From Porticoccaceae bacterium LTM1 (GTDB lineage: Bacteria > Pseudomonadota > Gammaproteobacteria > Pseudomonadales > Porticoccaceae), in the NCBI GenBank assembly GCA_030252795.1, contig CP127080.1:563501-627500 (forward strand): a DNA stretch of 64,000 bases, in the 5' to 3' direction. The translations under genes were made by a program, and so were the position numbers. The first letter of the stretch is position 1. Each line of letters opens with the position of its first letter. Shown one piece after another: positions 1-8,840 of this stretch. Below the pieces are notes generated by a model that made no database searches, was not told where the DNA came from, and saw only the letters and a program-made list of their open reading frames with translations.

Positions 1-590
1 CTGTCGTTAATAAGCGGTATTACCGGGGCGACCAGGGCGCCAACAGCGATACCGGCATCGCTCAAAAGAGAGATGACTTTCAGTCGGGCGTTGGGTGATG
101 AGGTTCGGGTTTCCAGAGTGGTTTTTAATTTTTCATTCAATGTGTTGAGGTTGATCACCACGGTGCAGAGGCGCAGTTCGGCGAGTTTGCTCAACAGGTC
201 GAGATCTTTCACTACCAGATGGCTGTTTGTCAGCACTCTTACCGGGTGGCGGTACTGATACATCAGTTTGAGGATATCTCGAGTAATTGAGAGTGCTCGG
301 CTGTCCGGGTGATAAGGGTCGCTAAAATGACCCAGGGTAATTGGTGCCGGATGATAGCCGGGCTTGGTAATTATCTTCTCCAGCAGTTTGAGCGGATCGC
401 TACTGCGCTCCAGCTGGCGTTCCAGGTCGGTAGCTGCTGGTAGCAGTGGGCGATGGTACTTGCTGGCTGTTGTTGGTTGTTGGCGGTGTGCGCGCCACAA
501 TCCTTTATCAGCCGCTACACTAGTATTGATAGAGGCTACAGCAGGCAACGGTTTGGCGCTTATTCTTGTGGTTGGTCTTTGGCGTAACAT
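1..590 (-). CDS. Radical-SAM-like protein of the PA0069/SPL-related family, apparently lacking the Fe-S cysteine motif (partial, runs off the left edge)
   Basis: The reading frame starts at ATG 588-590 on the minus strand behind a good AGGAG site and stays open to the window edge, giving about 196 residues. The stretch with LGHFSDPYHP, ITRDILKLM, HPVRVLTNS and GALVAPVIP follows the part of PA0069-type radical SAM proteins that lies after the cluster motif. In that family a GCxHxCxYC motif binding the [4Fe-4S] cluster sits before this region. Here the roughly 70 preceding residues contain no cysteine, and the only visible cysteine is in LRLCTVV. The frame upstream of the ATG is open for a short way but holds the SOS box, so it is not a missed N-terminus. 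The protein is therefore a shortened, possibly non-catalytic paralogue. The rest lies outside the window, so a cluster motif elsewhere cannot be excluded. Family assignment is fairly sure; function is unknown. Confidence 0.7.
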   Translation of the reverse strand, partial: MLRQRPTTRISAKPLPAVASINTSVAADKGLWRAHRQQPTTASKYHRPLLPAATDLERQLERSSDPLKLLEKIITKPGYHPAPITLGHFSDPYHPDSRALSITRDILKLMYQYRHPVRVLTNSHLVVKDLDLLSKLAELRLCTVVINLNTLNEKLKTTLETRTSSPNARLKVISLLSDAGIAVGALVAPVIPLIND

Positions 591-618
591 GATGTTCTCC
601 TGTATGCACTTACAGTAA

Positions 619-638
619 TACTGTATACGGATACAGTA
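619..638. promoter_or_regulatory. SOS box (LexA operator) between divergent genes
   Basis: The sequence TACTGTATACGGATACAGTA matches the gammaproteobacterial LexA consensus CTGT-N8-ACAG with both half sites perfect and the flanking TA/TA also present. It lies 28 bp upstream of the ATG of the radical-SAM-like gene and 33 bp upstream of the GTG of the acetyltransferase gene. It could therefore repress either or both. Pseudomonas PA0069, the family relative of the left gene, is to my recollection a LexA-regulon member, which supports the leftward assignment. Confidence 0.88.
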
Positions 639-671
639 TTTTGGTAAAGGGAAATTTCAGGGAATTTTTCA

Positions 672-1118
672 GTGAATGACTGGCGATGCTATAGAGCTGT
701 GCTGGGCAGTAATGCTTACAGGGCGTCCGTTAGGCTGCGCGAGCGCATTTTGCGTGAACCGCAAGGGCTGACGTTCATGCCGGGTGAGTTGCAGTCGGAA
801 GTCGATTCCATGCACCTTGTGTGTGAAAAAGATGGCCGGGTTGTGGCTTGTGCACTGCTGAAGCCGTTAAATGAAAGCAGTGTGCGACTGCGTCAGATGG
901 CGGTAGAAGAGTCTTCACAGGGGCTGGGAGTGGGTCGAGAGCTTATCTCTTTTGCTGAGAAGTTGGCTCGTGATGCGGGCTTTGCTGAAATAGTGATGCA
1001 CGCTCGCACTCGCGCCCAGGGATTTTATGAGCGCCTCGGATATCACGCCGAGGGTGATGAGTTTGAAACGGTAGGGCTGCCACACCGAATCATGCGTAAA
1101 CAGTTAGGGAACCTATGA
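672..1118 (+). CDS. GNAT-family N-acetyltransferase
   Basis: This 148-residue protein has the GNAT fold. Strand 4 with the acetyl-CoA pyrophosphate loop is seen as the run around GLGVGRELISFAEKLAR (about residues 94-112), followed by the closing motif AQGFYERLGY near residues 122-132. Such enzymes transfer an acetyl group from acetyl-CoA to an amine; the substrate cannot be told from sequence. The start is GTG at 672; no in-frame ATG exists before the conserved fold. The gene overlaps the next one by 4 bp (ATGA), so the two are probably translated together. An SOS box lies just upstream, which could make it damage-inducible, but the divergent gene may be the real target. Confidence 0.85.
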   Translation: MNDWRCYRAVLGSNAYRASVRLRERILREPQGLTFMPGELQSEVDSMHLVCEKDGRVVACALLKPLNESSVRLRQMAVEESSQGLGVGRELISFAEKLARDAGFAEIVMHARTRAQGFYERLGYHAEGDEFETVGLPHRIMRKQLGNL

Positions 1119-1702
1119 CATTACCTCTGTTTCCATTGCAGGACATTTTATTTCCCGGCATCTCGATGCCGCTGCAGATTTTTGAGCCCAGATACCTGCA
1201 GTTGGTCAGTGACTCGCTTCGTGAGGGAACGGGTTTCGGTATTGTTGCCATCAAAGAGGGCAAGGAAGTAGCCACCGGACAGTTGAAGCCTCCGCAGATT
1301 CATCCGTTCGGTGTTGAGGTCAGCATTATTGATTGGTACCAGCAGTCAAATAACCTGCTTGGAATTCGCGTCCTTGCAGAGCGCAAGTTTCAAGTGTTGG
1401 AGGCGCGTGTTCAGGACAATAGATTGATGGTTGCCGAGGTGGAGTACTTGCCGGTTGAACCTTCTGAGCCGCTAGATGATTTTGGCCATGAGCTGGCCAA
1501 GATGGTTGAGGAGCTTTCCGAGCACCCGGTGCTGTCACTTTACAATTTGCCAACTATCAAGGACATGAGAATGTTGGGTTGGCAGCTGGCTCAATTGCTG
1601 CCGATTGATCAGGCCACCAAAGTGGAGCTGCTGGCTATTTCCGAGCCCAAAAAGCGGGTGTTTGAAATTGCCCGCTGGTTGGAACGTACTGCCAATGAAT
1701 GA
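1115..1702 (+). CDS. LON N-terminal (substrate-binding) domain protein
   Basis: The 195-residue protein is a stand-alone version of the N-terminal domain of Lon protease, without ATPase or peptidase parts. The hallmark opening LPLFPLQDILFPG followed by LQIFEPRYLQLV (residues 4-30) is clear, and the C-terminal helices include KVELLAISEPKKRV. The family (COG2802) is thought to bind polypeptides, but no precise role is established. It overlaps the upstream acetyltransferase by 4 bp and is followed after 61 bp by proA. Confidence 0.88.
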   Translation: MTLPLFPLQDILFPGISMPLQIFEPRYLQLVSDSLREGTGFGIVAIKEGKEVATGQLKPPQIHPFGVEVSIIDWYQQSNNLLGIRVLAERKFQVLEARVQDNRLMVAEVEYLPVEPSEPLDDFGHELAKMVEELSEHPVLSLYNLPTIKDMRMLGWQLAQLLPIDQATKVELLAISEPKKRVFEIARWLERTANE

Positions 1703-1713
1703 TTGCGGGCAAG

Positions 1714-1735
1714 ATATCCTTGGAAAGGATATAAT
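1714..1735 (+). promoter_or_regulatory. Palindrome overlapping a TATAAT box upstream of proA
   Basis: A perfect 8-bp inverted repeat, ATATCCTT-GGA-AAGGATAT (1714-1732), overlaps a perfect -10 hexamer TATAAT at 1730-1735. The proA ATG follows at 1764. I see no -35 at 16-18 bp spacing; the nearest candidate TTGCGG at 1703 is 21 bp away. The arrangement looks like a repressor or activator site on the proA promoter, but no regulator is identified. Confidence 0.4.
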
Positions 1736-1763
1736 TACCGGTTTTTCAATTCGGTAACTTTTC

Positions 1764-3023
1764 ATGCTGAGCGATCTCACAGAGTACATGCAAACCTTGG
1801 GGCAGCGTGCCCGCAATGCCGCAAGAGTCGTAGCAAGTGCATCGACAGCCCAGAAGAACGCTGCGCTGTTGGCTATGGCCAGTGCCATGGACCAACATCG
1901 CACTGAGCTTCTGGCTGCCAATGCCAAAGATATGGCGGCCGGACGTGAGCAAGGTTTGGACGCGGCCCTGCTGGATCGCCTTGAGCTGAATAACGCGCGA
2001 ATTGACGCCATGCTGGATGGTCTTCAGCAGGTCGCTGCATTAACTGACCCGGTGGGGGCGATTTCAGATCTGCAATATCGTCCCAGCGGAATTCAGCTGG
2101 GTAAAATGCGGGTATCACTCGGTGTGGTTGGGATTATTTATGAATCCCGACCTAATGTGACGGTGGATGCGGCCAGCCTCTGTCTTAAATCTGGTAATGC
2201 CACTATTCTTCGTGGCGGCAGTGAGGCAATCAACTCTAATCGGGCAATTGCTCAGTATATCGCCCAGGGCTTGAAAGATGCCGGGCTGCCGGAAGAAGCT
2301 GTACAGGTGATCGATACTACTGACCGTGAGGCGGTAGGGCAGTTAATCAGTATGCCTGAGTGGGTGGACGTTATTGTCCCTCGCGGTGGGCGTGGCCTCA
2401 TCGAGCGAATCAGTCGAGAAGCGCGCGTACCTGTGATCAAGCATCTTGATGGCATTTGTCATGTCTATATCGATGACAAAGCCGACCCTGAAAAAGCCCA
2501 GGCTATTGCCATCAATGCCAAAACCCATCGCTATGGGGTTTGTAATGCTATGGAAACGCTGCTGGTCGCGGAAGCAGTGGCAGAGTCACTGCTGCCAAAA
2601 CTGGCTGATCAATATCGTGAGAAAGGCGTTGAGCTGCGTGGTTGTGAGCGCTGTCAGTCAATAATTGATTGCTTGCCTGCAACAGAACAGGATTGGTCCA
2701 CAGAATACCTGGCGCCGGTTTTATCCATTCGAGTGGTTTCCGGTCTGGAAGGTGCTATGGATCACATCGCCAAATACAGCTCTGGGCATACTGAATCTAT
2801 CGTGACGGAAGATTATGGTCGTGCGCGTCGCTTCCTGCGTGAAGTGGATTCAAGTTCCGTAATGGTCAATGCATCAACCCGTTTTGCCGATGGCTTTGAG
2901 TATGGACTGGGGGCGGAGATCGGTATTTCCACCGACAAATTTCATGCTCGTGGTCCGGTTGGACTGGAGGGGCTGACATCGCAGAAATGGATCGTACTCG
3001 GGGATGGCCATGTCCGCGAGTGA
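1764..3023 (+). CDS. proA: Glutamate-5-semialdehyde dehydrogenase (gamma-glutamyl phosphate reductase)
   Basis: ProA reduces gamma-glutamyl phosphate to glutamate-5-semialdehyde with NADPH, the second step of proline synthesis. The 419-residue length is normal for the family. Recognisable blocks are [17 protein letters not shown] (about 116-132), the glycine-rich [11 protein letters not shown], the catalytic cysteine in [13 protein letters not shown] (about 255-267) and [17 protein letters not shown] near the C-terminus. The partner kinase proB is not adjacent. The 3' end overlaps nadD by 20 bp, so the two are co-transcribed. Confidence 0.97.
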   Translation: MLSDLTEYMQTLGQRARNAARVVASASTAQKNAALLAMASAMDQHRTELLAANAKDMAAGREQGLDAALLDRLELNNARIDAMLDGLQQVAALTDPVGAISDLQYRPSGIQLGKMRVSLGVVGIIYESRPNVTVDAASLCLKSGNATILRGGSEAINSNRAIAQYIAQGLKDAGLPEEAVQVIDTTDREAVGQLISMPEWVDVIVPRGGRGLIERISREARVPVIKHLDGICHVYIDDKADPEKAQAIAINAKTHRYGVCNAMETLLVAEAVAESLLPKLADQYREKGVELRGCERCQSIIDCLPATEQDWSTEYLAPVLSIRVVSGLEGAMDHIAKYSSGHTESIVTEDYGRARRFLREVDSSSVMVNASTRFADGFEYGLGAEIGISTDKFHARGPVGLEGLTSQKWIVLGDGHVRE

Positions 3024-3690
3024 TCGCCGACGCGCTGTTGGTGTGTTTGGGGGAACCTTTAACCCTGTACACATTGGTCATTTGCGTACTGCTGTGGAGT
3101 TGCGACAGCTCCTTAAGCTGGATGAGATGCGATTGATCCCCTGTGCACTGCCTCCTCACCGCCAAGATCCGGAAATTCAATCGCCAGGGGTGAACTCTGG
3201 GCATCGAATGGGTATGCTGCGCGCCGCTGTATTTGGTGAGGCGGGCCTGGTGGTTGACGATCGGGAGTTACGCCGAGCCGAATTTGATGGCCAACCTTCT
3301 TACACGGTGGATACCCTCAGGGAGCTTCGTGCTGAACTGGGGCCTGAGGTGGCTATTTGCCTTTGTATAGGCATGGATTCACTTCTTACCCTGTCCACCT
3401 GGCATCGCTGGGAAGAGCTGCTTGATTATGTACATGTAGTGGTGGCGGCTCGACCGGGGTGGCACGCCCCTGATGGCTGTGAAGTTGATCTTTGGGTAAA
3501 GCGTCATCAGGCTGAATCCCTGGGTGACCTTAATCAGTTGCCAAGCGGGCGGGTATGGTTGGCGCAAATGACATTGCTGCCAATTTCGTCGACTGAAATT
3601 CGCAAGTCATTGATGGAGGGTGAGTCGGTTCGATATTTGTTGCCAGACTCCGTCATTGACTACATTAATAGAAATGGCCTGTACCAATAA
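3004..3690 (+). CDS. nadD: Nicotinate-nucleotide adenylyltransferase
   Basis: NadD adenylates nicotinate mononucleotide to form deamido-NAD in NAD synthesis. The 228-residue protein has the nucleotidyltransferase signature [15 protein letters not shown] (HxGH motif, about residues 16-30) and the C-terminal ISSTEIR motif. The start overlaps the end of proA. ATG 3010 is an alternative start two codons in, and GGGG at 3000-3003 is too close to decide between them. The gene order proA-nadD-rsfS-rlmH is the standard one in Pseudomonas-like bacteria. Confidence 0.96.
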   Translation: MAMSASDRRRAVGVFGGTFNPVHIGHLRTAVELRQLLKLDEMRLIPCALPPHRQDPEIQSPGVNSGHRMGMLRAAVFGEAGLVVDDRELRRAEFDGQPSYTVDTLRELRAELGPEVAICLCIGMDSLLTLSTWHRWEELLDYVHVVVAARPGWHAPDGCEVDLWVKRHQAESLGDLNQLPSGRVWLAQMTLLPISSTEIRKSLMEGESVRYLLPDSVIDYINRNGLYQ

Positions 3691-3758
3691 CAGGGTCGTT
3701 TTTGAGCAGAATAAAACCGATTTTTCGTTACATAAAGAGAGTAAAACCGAGAGAATTT

Positions 3759-4115
3759 ATGAGTCTGAGTTTGCAGGAAATTGTGATTGACGCGCTGGAT
3801 GACTTGAAGGCAAAGGATGTGGTTTCCCTGGATGTATCCGGTATGAGTGATGTCATGGACACCATGATTGTCGCCAGTGGTACTTCCAACCGCCAGGTAA
3901 AAGCACTGGCCGACCATGTTGCCTTCAAGGCCAAGGAAGCTGGCCATCCGGCGATTGGGGTTGAAGGTCTGGATGTTGCAGAGTGGGTGCTGGTAGACCT
4001 GGGAGATGTCGTAGTTCATGTGATGCTGCCCGCGACTCGAGCGTTCTACGATCTGGAAAAGCTGTGGTCGCTGCGCCCCGACGACCTGAAGTCCAGGGAG
4101 CTTGATAAGAGCTAG
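3759..4115 (+). CDS. rsfS: Ribosomal silencing factor RsfS
   Basis: RsfS binds ribosomal protein uL14 and blocks 30S-50S joining when nutrients are short. The 118-residue product has the family features: [24 protein letters not shown] and the C-terminal block [27 protein letters not shown]. The frame extends upstream to a TTG at 3702, but the added 19 residues are basic and not family-like. The ATG at 3759 preceded by GAGAG is the better start. It lies between nadD and rlmH, as usual. Confidence 0.95.
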   Translation: MSLSLQEIVIDALDDLKAKDVVSLDVSGMSDVMDTMIVASGTSNRQVKALADHVAFKAKEAGHPAIGVEGLDVAEWVLVDLGDVVVHVMLPATRAFYDLEKLWSLRPDDLKSRELDKS

Positions 4116-4129
4116 CTGGACCGGATTAC

Positions 4130-4600
4130 ATGAAACTGAAAATCATTGCCGTGGGCACCAAAATGCCCGCTTGGGTAGAGGCTGGCTTTACCGAATACAG
4201 CCGACGCATGCCGCCCGAACTGAAAATCGAATTGATCGAGCTACCACTGGGGCAGCGAGGCAAGGGCGCGGATATCAAACGCGCCATGGCCAAAGAGGGT
4301 GAGGCGATGATGAAGGCTATTGCACCCAGTGATAAAGTGATCGCTCTGGATGTGCTCGGTAAGTCGTGGAGTACGGAAAAGCTCGCCAGCCAATTAGCCG
4401 ATTGGCAATTTGAGGGCTGTGATTTCTGCTTTTTAATTGGTGGTCCGGATGGGCTGGCACCGGAATGTCTGGCTCGCGCCGATGCCAAGTGGTCGCTGTC
4501 AGCGTTGACCATGCCCCATCCATTGGTGCGAATTATGCTGGCAGAGCAGCTCTATCGGGCCTGGACGATTAATGTTGGGCACCCCTATCACAAGGCCTGA
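4130..4600 (+). CDS. rlmH: 23S rRNA (pseudouridine-1915-N3)-methyltransferase RlmH
   Basis: RlmH is a SPOUT-class methyltransferase that methylates pseudouridine 1915 in helix 69 of 23S rRNA. The 156-residue length is standard. The knot region shows [17 protein letters not shown] (about 103-119) and the closing [14 protein letters not shown], then the typical end GHPYHKA. It sits 14 bp after rsfS. The stretch 4601-4770 after it has no gene, and I see no convincing terminator or promoter there. Confidence 0.97.
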   Translation: MKLKIIAVGTKMPAWVEAGFTEYSRRMPPELKIELIELPLGQRGKGADIKRAMAKEGEAMMKAIAPSDKVIALDVLGKSWSTEKLASQLADWQFEGCDFCFLIGGPDGLAPECLARADAKWSLSALTMPHPLVRIMLAEQLYRAWTINVGHPYHKA

Positions 4601-4770
4601 TTTAGGGCTTGTTGGTTGCAAATTTTCAATTAGTGTTAACAGGCCCATTTGGTGGTTAATCGCGTCATATTCTAACGGGCGTGAAATTCTCCACATTTTT
4701 TTCATAGCTTGCGGTACATCTGGAGAGCCAGTTCCAATACACTGTGCTCTTCCTCTTATGGCTTCGAAAC

Positions 4771-6642
4771 ATGCCCGTCGAACGACATCTTAAAGACCCT
4801 GTCCGCGAGCAGCGCCTCTACATTACCAGAGCGCTGGTAGCGGCTGTTGTTGTTTTGATGATCATCGGTTTACTGGTCTGGCGCTATTACCATTTGCAGG
4901 TGACGCGCCATCAGGATTTTGTTGCCGCATCCGACAAAAACCGCATTCACGTTCGTGCGGTGCCCCCCACTCGAGGCTTAATCTACGATCGCAATGGTAT
5001 GTTGCTTGCTGATAATCGTCCCAGCTTTACCTTGCGGGTGATTAAAGAGCAGGCTGGCGATATGGATGCGTTGCTGACAAAGCTACGCGAATTGGTGCCG
5101 ATATCTGACGATGAGGTAGACGATTACCAAAAACGCCTTCGCTTCAGGCTGCCCTACGAGGCGATTCCACTGCGCTACAACCTTAGTGAAAAGGAACAGG
5201 GCATGCTGGCAGTGAATTCTCACTTCCTGCCGGGCGTCGAGGTGGCGGCAGAATTGGTGCGCCATTATCCGGCGGGTGATGCCATGACTCACGTTGTTGG
5301 TTATGTGGGGCGGATCAGTGAAAGTGACTTGCAGAAGTTCAGTGAAGAGGATGACAGTGCTTACAAAGGCACCCATGTGATCGGCAAGCGCGGGCTTGAG
5401 TCCTCTTACGAAGATCTGATGCTGGGAACTGTTGGCAGTGAAAATGTCGAGACCAATTCTATCGGTCGGGTAATGCGTGTACTGGAACGCAACGATCCGG
5501 TGCAGGGCAGTAATCTCTCGTTGTATTTGGATGCGCGACTTCAACAATTGGCCTTTGATGCACTGGAAGGAGAGCGTGGTTCGGTGGTGGCTATTGATAC
5601 TCGCACCGGCGGTGTGTTGGCAATGGTCAGTGCGCCCAGTTACGACGCCAATCTGTTTGTTACCGGAATGACCCAGAGTGATGTTGATGCATTGAACGAT
5701 CCGTTTGGTCGTCCCCAGCTGAATCGCAGCGTGCAAAGCGTGTTTCCACCGGCATCGACCGTAAAGCCGATGTATGGTTTGGCATTTTTGGAAAGCGGCA
5801 AGGTGACGGAAAATACCAAGGTCTACGACCCCGGCTTTTTTTTGCTGCCCAACTCCGAGCGTCGCAATCATTGCTGGGAGCGCCGTGGTCATGGCCCCAT
5901 GGATTTAAAAGGGGCGATTCAGCAATCCTGTGATACCTATTATTACAAGCTCTCCTACGATATCGGCATTGATCATATGTCCCGTTACGGAGAGATGTTT
6001 GGTTTGGGGCAGGCCACCGGAATTGATTTAAAAGGAGAAAAGACCGGTATTTTGCCTTCTCGAGAGTGGAAGCAAATCTATAAGGGGAGGGATTGGTATC
6101 CCGGCGATACGATCAATGTGTCGATTGGCCAGGGGGCTACAGAGATGACGCCGCTGCAGATGGCGGTGATGACCATGCGGTTAGCCAATCGCGGCAAAGC
6201 CTATCAACCCAAACTGGTCAAGGCCATCAATGGTGTGGAGTTGCCATTGGGGGAGCCAAAAACTTACGTAGAAGCTACCCCACGCCACTGGGATGCGGTA
6301 CAGGATGCGATGGTGTCTGTGGTTCACAGTTTGCGCGGAACTGCGCACTCCATCAGTAAGGGGTTGACCTATAAAATGGCCGGTAAAACCGGTACAGCTC
6401 AGGTGGTTGGTATTCCCGAAGGATCCGAGTACGACCCTGAGTTAATTGCAAAAAGTCACCGGGACCACGCAATGTTTATTGGCTATGCACCAGCGGATGA
6501 TCCGCAGATTGCGGTAGCGGTGGTGATCCAAAATGGTGAAAAAAGTAGCCGCAGTGCCAAAGTGGCGCGCAAAGTGATGGATGCCTGGATTAACGGGTTT
6601 CCTGAACCTGAGTCGGAAAATGACGCGGTGGAGGCAAACTGA
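4771..6642 (+). CDS. mrdA: Penicillin-binding protein 2 (elongasome transpeptidase)
   Basis: PBP2 is the class B transpeptidase that cross-links lateral-wall peptidoglycan with RodA. The product is about 623 residues with one N-terminal membrane segment (about residues 20-42), a pedestal domain, and a transpeptidase domain with the STVK active-site motif (Ser about 329), an SCD triad member and KTGTAQ. The frame can be extended to GTG 4744. ATG 4771 (MPVERHLKDP) fits the family better, although neither has a strong ribosome site. It shares its last base with the mrdB start codon, so the pair is coupled. Confidence 0.95.
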   Translation: MPVERHLKDPVREQRLYITRALVAAVVVLMIIGLLVWRYYHLQVTRHQDFVAASDKNRIHVRAVPPTRGLIYDRNGMLLADNRPSFTLRVIKEQAGDMDALLTKLRELVPISDDEVDDYQKRLRFRLPYEAIPLRYNLSEKEQGMLAVNSHFLPGVEVAAELVRHYPAGDAMTHVVGYVGRISESDLQKFSEEDDSAYKGTHVIGKRGLESSYEDLMLGTVGSENVETNSIGRVMRVLERNDPVQGSNLSLYLDARLQQLAFDALEGERGSVVAIDTRTGGVLAMVSAPSYDANLFVTGMTQSDVDALNDPFGRPQLNRSVQSVFPPASTVKPMYGLAFLESGKVTENTKVYDPGFFLLPNSERRNHCWERRGHGPMDLKGAIQQSCDTYYYKLSYDIGIDHMSRYGEMFGLGQATGIDLKGEKTGILPSREWKQIYKGRDWYPGDTINVSIGQGATEMTPLQMAVMTMRLANRGKAYQPKLVKAINGVELPLGEPKTYVEATPRHWDAVQDAMVSVVHSLRGTAHSISKGLTYKMAGKTGTAQVVGIPEGSEYDPELIAKSHRDHAMFIGYAPADDPQIAVAVVIQNGEKSSRSAKVARKVMDAWINGFPEPESENDAVEAN

Positions 6643-7769
6643 TGCAGCGGGATTTTGTGCGCCACCTGAAAGATTCCAGCAGCGGTATTTATCGTAAGAC
6701 CCGCTGGGATCGACTGCACCTGGATCTGCCACTGATTTTGTTACTGTTTGCACTGTGCGGTGTTGGTATTGCCGTTTTGTACAGCGCCAGTGGCCAGAGT
6801 CAGCACTACGTAAGTCGTCAGCTGGTGTTTTACGGTATCGGCTTTGTGGTGATGTTGGTAGCGGCGCAATTTCCACCGCGATTTTTGGCACGCTGGGCAT
6901 TTATTCCCTACACATTTGGTCTTTGTATGTTGGCAGGGGTGCTGTTTTTCGGTGTGGGTGCGAAAGGCGCACAACGCTGGCTGGAACTGGGTGGGTTTCG
7001 TTTTCAGCCATCTGAAATTATGAAAGTGGCCGTTCCCTTGATGGTGGCCAGTTATCTGAGTCAGCGCTATCTACCGCCGAGCTTCAAGCATGTGGTTATT
7101 GCCCTGGCCTTGATGATCGCTCCGGCTTTGCTGGTTGGCTTGCAGCCGGACCTTGGTACTGCGTTACTGGTAGTTGCAGCAGGGTTCTTTGCCCTGTTTC
7201 TGGCGGGTCTTGGCAAGCGCTACATCTTCGGTGGCATTTTGGCCGTACTGGCGGCAATCCCGGTTTTCTGGTTTTTCCTGATGCGCGATTACCAGCGTCA
7301 GCGGGTACTGACACTGTTGGATCCCCATGCTGATCGCCTCGGTTCAGGCTGGAATATTATTCAATCGACCACGGCCATTGGTTCCGGGGGGTGGGATGGG
7401 AAAGGCTGGATGCAGGGAACCCAGTCACAGCTGGATTTTTTGCCGGAGAGCCATACGGATTTTATTATTGCTGTATTAGCTGAAGATTTTGGCCTGGTTG
7501 GTGTACTGGCCCTATTGACACTTTACTTGTTGATTGTAGGGCGCTGCCTTTACATCAGCATGCGTGCAGCAAGTATGTTTGGCCGTTTGCTGGCGGGAAG
7601 TATTACCCTTACCTTTGTGGTCTATATCGTGGTGAATATGGGGATGGTTTCTGGCGTTTTGCCAGTGGTGGGTGTGCCGTTGCCGCTGGTAAGCTATGGT
7701 GGTACTGCTATTGTGACCCTGATGTTGGGGTTTGGTATGCTGATGTCTGTTGTCACAGACAGAAAGTAG
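6642..7769 (+). CDS. mrdB: Rod-shape peptidoglycan polymerase RodA
   Basis: RodA is a SEDS-family glycosyltransferase that polymerises lipid II together with PBP2. The 375-residue protein is highly hydrophobic with about ten membrane segments. It carries SEDS landmarks such as GWNIIQSTTAIGSGG, the periplasmic loop LDFLPESHTDFIIAVLAEDFG, and a C-terminal VPLPLVSYGG motif. Its ATG overlaps the mrdA stop (TGATG). A second SEDS gene, ftsW, occurs in the division cluster at 43.7 kb. Confidence 0.96.
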   Translation: MQRDFVRHLKDSSSGIYRKTRWDRLHLDLPLILLLFALCGVGIAVLYSASGQSQHYVSRQLVFYGIGFVVMLVAAQFPPRFLARWAFIPYTFGLCMLAGVLFFGVGAKGAQRWLELGGFRFQPSEIMKVAVPLMVASYLSQRYLPPSFKHVVIALALMIAPALLVGLQPDLGTALLVVAAGFFALFLAGLGKRYIFGGILAVLAAIPVFWFFLMRDYQRQRVLTLLDPHADRLGSGWNIIQSTTAIGSGGWDGKGWMQGTQSQLDFLPESHTDFIIAVLAEDFGLVGVLALLTLYLLIVGRCLYISMRAASMFGRLLAGSITLTFVVYIVVNMGMVSGVLPVVGVPLPLVSYGGTAIVTLMLGFGMLMSVVTDRK

Positions 7770-7841
7770 TATTCGGGGGATATGCCGATGTTGAGGATTT
7801 CGGAAATTTATCGTACCGGTTTTTTTGATTTGGAGGGAACA

Positions 7842-8840
7842 GTGATAAAAAAGATGTGTTTGTTTGGGGCTGTGTTATTGACCTTGTCCGCCGGAGCCTG
7901 CGCCAAGGGATACCTGGGTAATCCGAAGGCTGAGACCTTTATTACACGAATGGCCTCTGAGCACAAATTTAATAAAACTGAACTGCGACGCTTGTTTGCT
8001 GAAGCCGAACATAAGCAGAGCATCATTGACGCGATGAATCGCCCGGCCGAGAAGGTCAAACCCTGGCGCGATTACCGCAAGATTTTTATCACCGAAAAGC
8101 GCATCAACGAAGGTACCAGGTTTTGGCGTGAAAATGCTGAAGCTTTGGCCCGAGCGGAAAAGCAGTACGGTGTAGACCCGGCCATTATCGTAGCGATTAT
8201 CGGAGTCGAGACCTTCTACGGCCAAAACAAGGGAAGCTTCCGGGTAATTGACGCGCTCTCTACCCTTGCGTTTGACTACCCCAAACGCAGTGAGTTTTTC
8301 ACCGAACAGCTGGAGCATTTTCTGTTATTGGCTCGTGAGCAAAAGCAAGAGCCACTGGACTTGATCGGCTCTTATGCCGGCGCGATGGGCTACGGCCAAT
8401 TTATTCCTAGCAGCTATCGCAATTTTGCCGTGGATTACGACAAGGATGGCTTCGCCGACATCTGGAACAATACAACGGATGCTATCGGCTCCGTAGCCAA
8501 CTATTTTGCCGAACACGGCTGGCAAAAAGATGCCAAGGTCACTTCGCGCGCCAAGGTGAAGCAGGGCTACTCGCCAGAGATGGTTACCGAGGGGCTGAAG
8601 CCGGATCGCACCGTAATGGAGGTCAGCGAGTTTGGTTATCTGCCTATTGAGTACGTGCCAGCCAGCGACAAGGTAAGCGTAATCAAGCTGGATGGTGAGA
8701 AGGGGGCCGAGTTTTGGTTTGGCCTGCACAACTTTTATGTGATTACCCGTTACAACCATAGCAATATGTATGCGATGGCTGTGTTTCAACTGAGTGAGGC
8801 GATTCGCGAACGGGTAGGGCATGCTCAGGCGGCCAAATAA
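7842..8840 (+). CDS. mltB: Membrane-bound lytic murein transglycosylase B
   Basis: MltB cleaves glycan strands to form 1,6-anhydromuramic ends. The catalytic glutamate region is visible as AIIGVETFYGQNKGSFRVIDAL (about 107-127), followed by AMGYGQFIPSSYRNFAVDYD typical of SLT domain 2. An ATG at 7782 is in frame, but GTG 7842 has GGAGG at 7832-7836 and begins a clean signal peptide (VIKKMCLFGAVLL). The cysteine after LSAGA may be a lipoprotein site, though the box is not ideal, so a soluble periplasmic form is possible. It overlaps rlpA by 20 bp. Confidence 0.93.
   Translation: MIKKMCLFGAVLLTLSAGACAKGYLGNPKAETFITRMASEHKFNKTELRRLFAEAEHKQSIIDAMNRPAEKVKPWRDYRKIFITEKRINEGTRFWRENAEALARAEKQYGVDPAIIVAIIGVETFYGQNKGSFRVIDALSTLAFDYPKRSEFFTEQLEHFLLLAREQKQEPLDLIGSYAGAMGYGQFIPSSYRNFAVDYDKDGFADIWNNTTDAIGSVANYFAEHGWQKDAKVTSRAKVKQGYSPEMVTEGLKPDRTVMEVSEFGYLPIEYVPASDKVSVIKLDGEKGAEFWFGLHNFYVITRYNHSNMYAMAVFQLSEAIRERVGHAQAAK

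Noticed and set aside
591..659. Missing N-terminus of the radical-SAM-like gene upstream of ATG 590
   Set aside because: The frame is open only 23 codons, contains the SOS box, and lacks the expected CxxxCxxC-type segment.
3702..3758. Longer RsfS starting at TTG 3702
   Set aside because: The extra 19 residues are not family-like and ATG 3759 has the better ribosome site.
5083..5892. Minus-strand 269-codon open frame inside mrdA
   Set aside because: It is an antisense shadow; mrdA carries all transpeptidase motifs on the plus strand.
7782..7841. Longer MltB from ATG 7782
   Set aside because: It would bury the signal peptide; GTG 7842 has GGAGG at the right distance.
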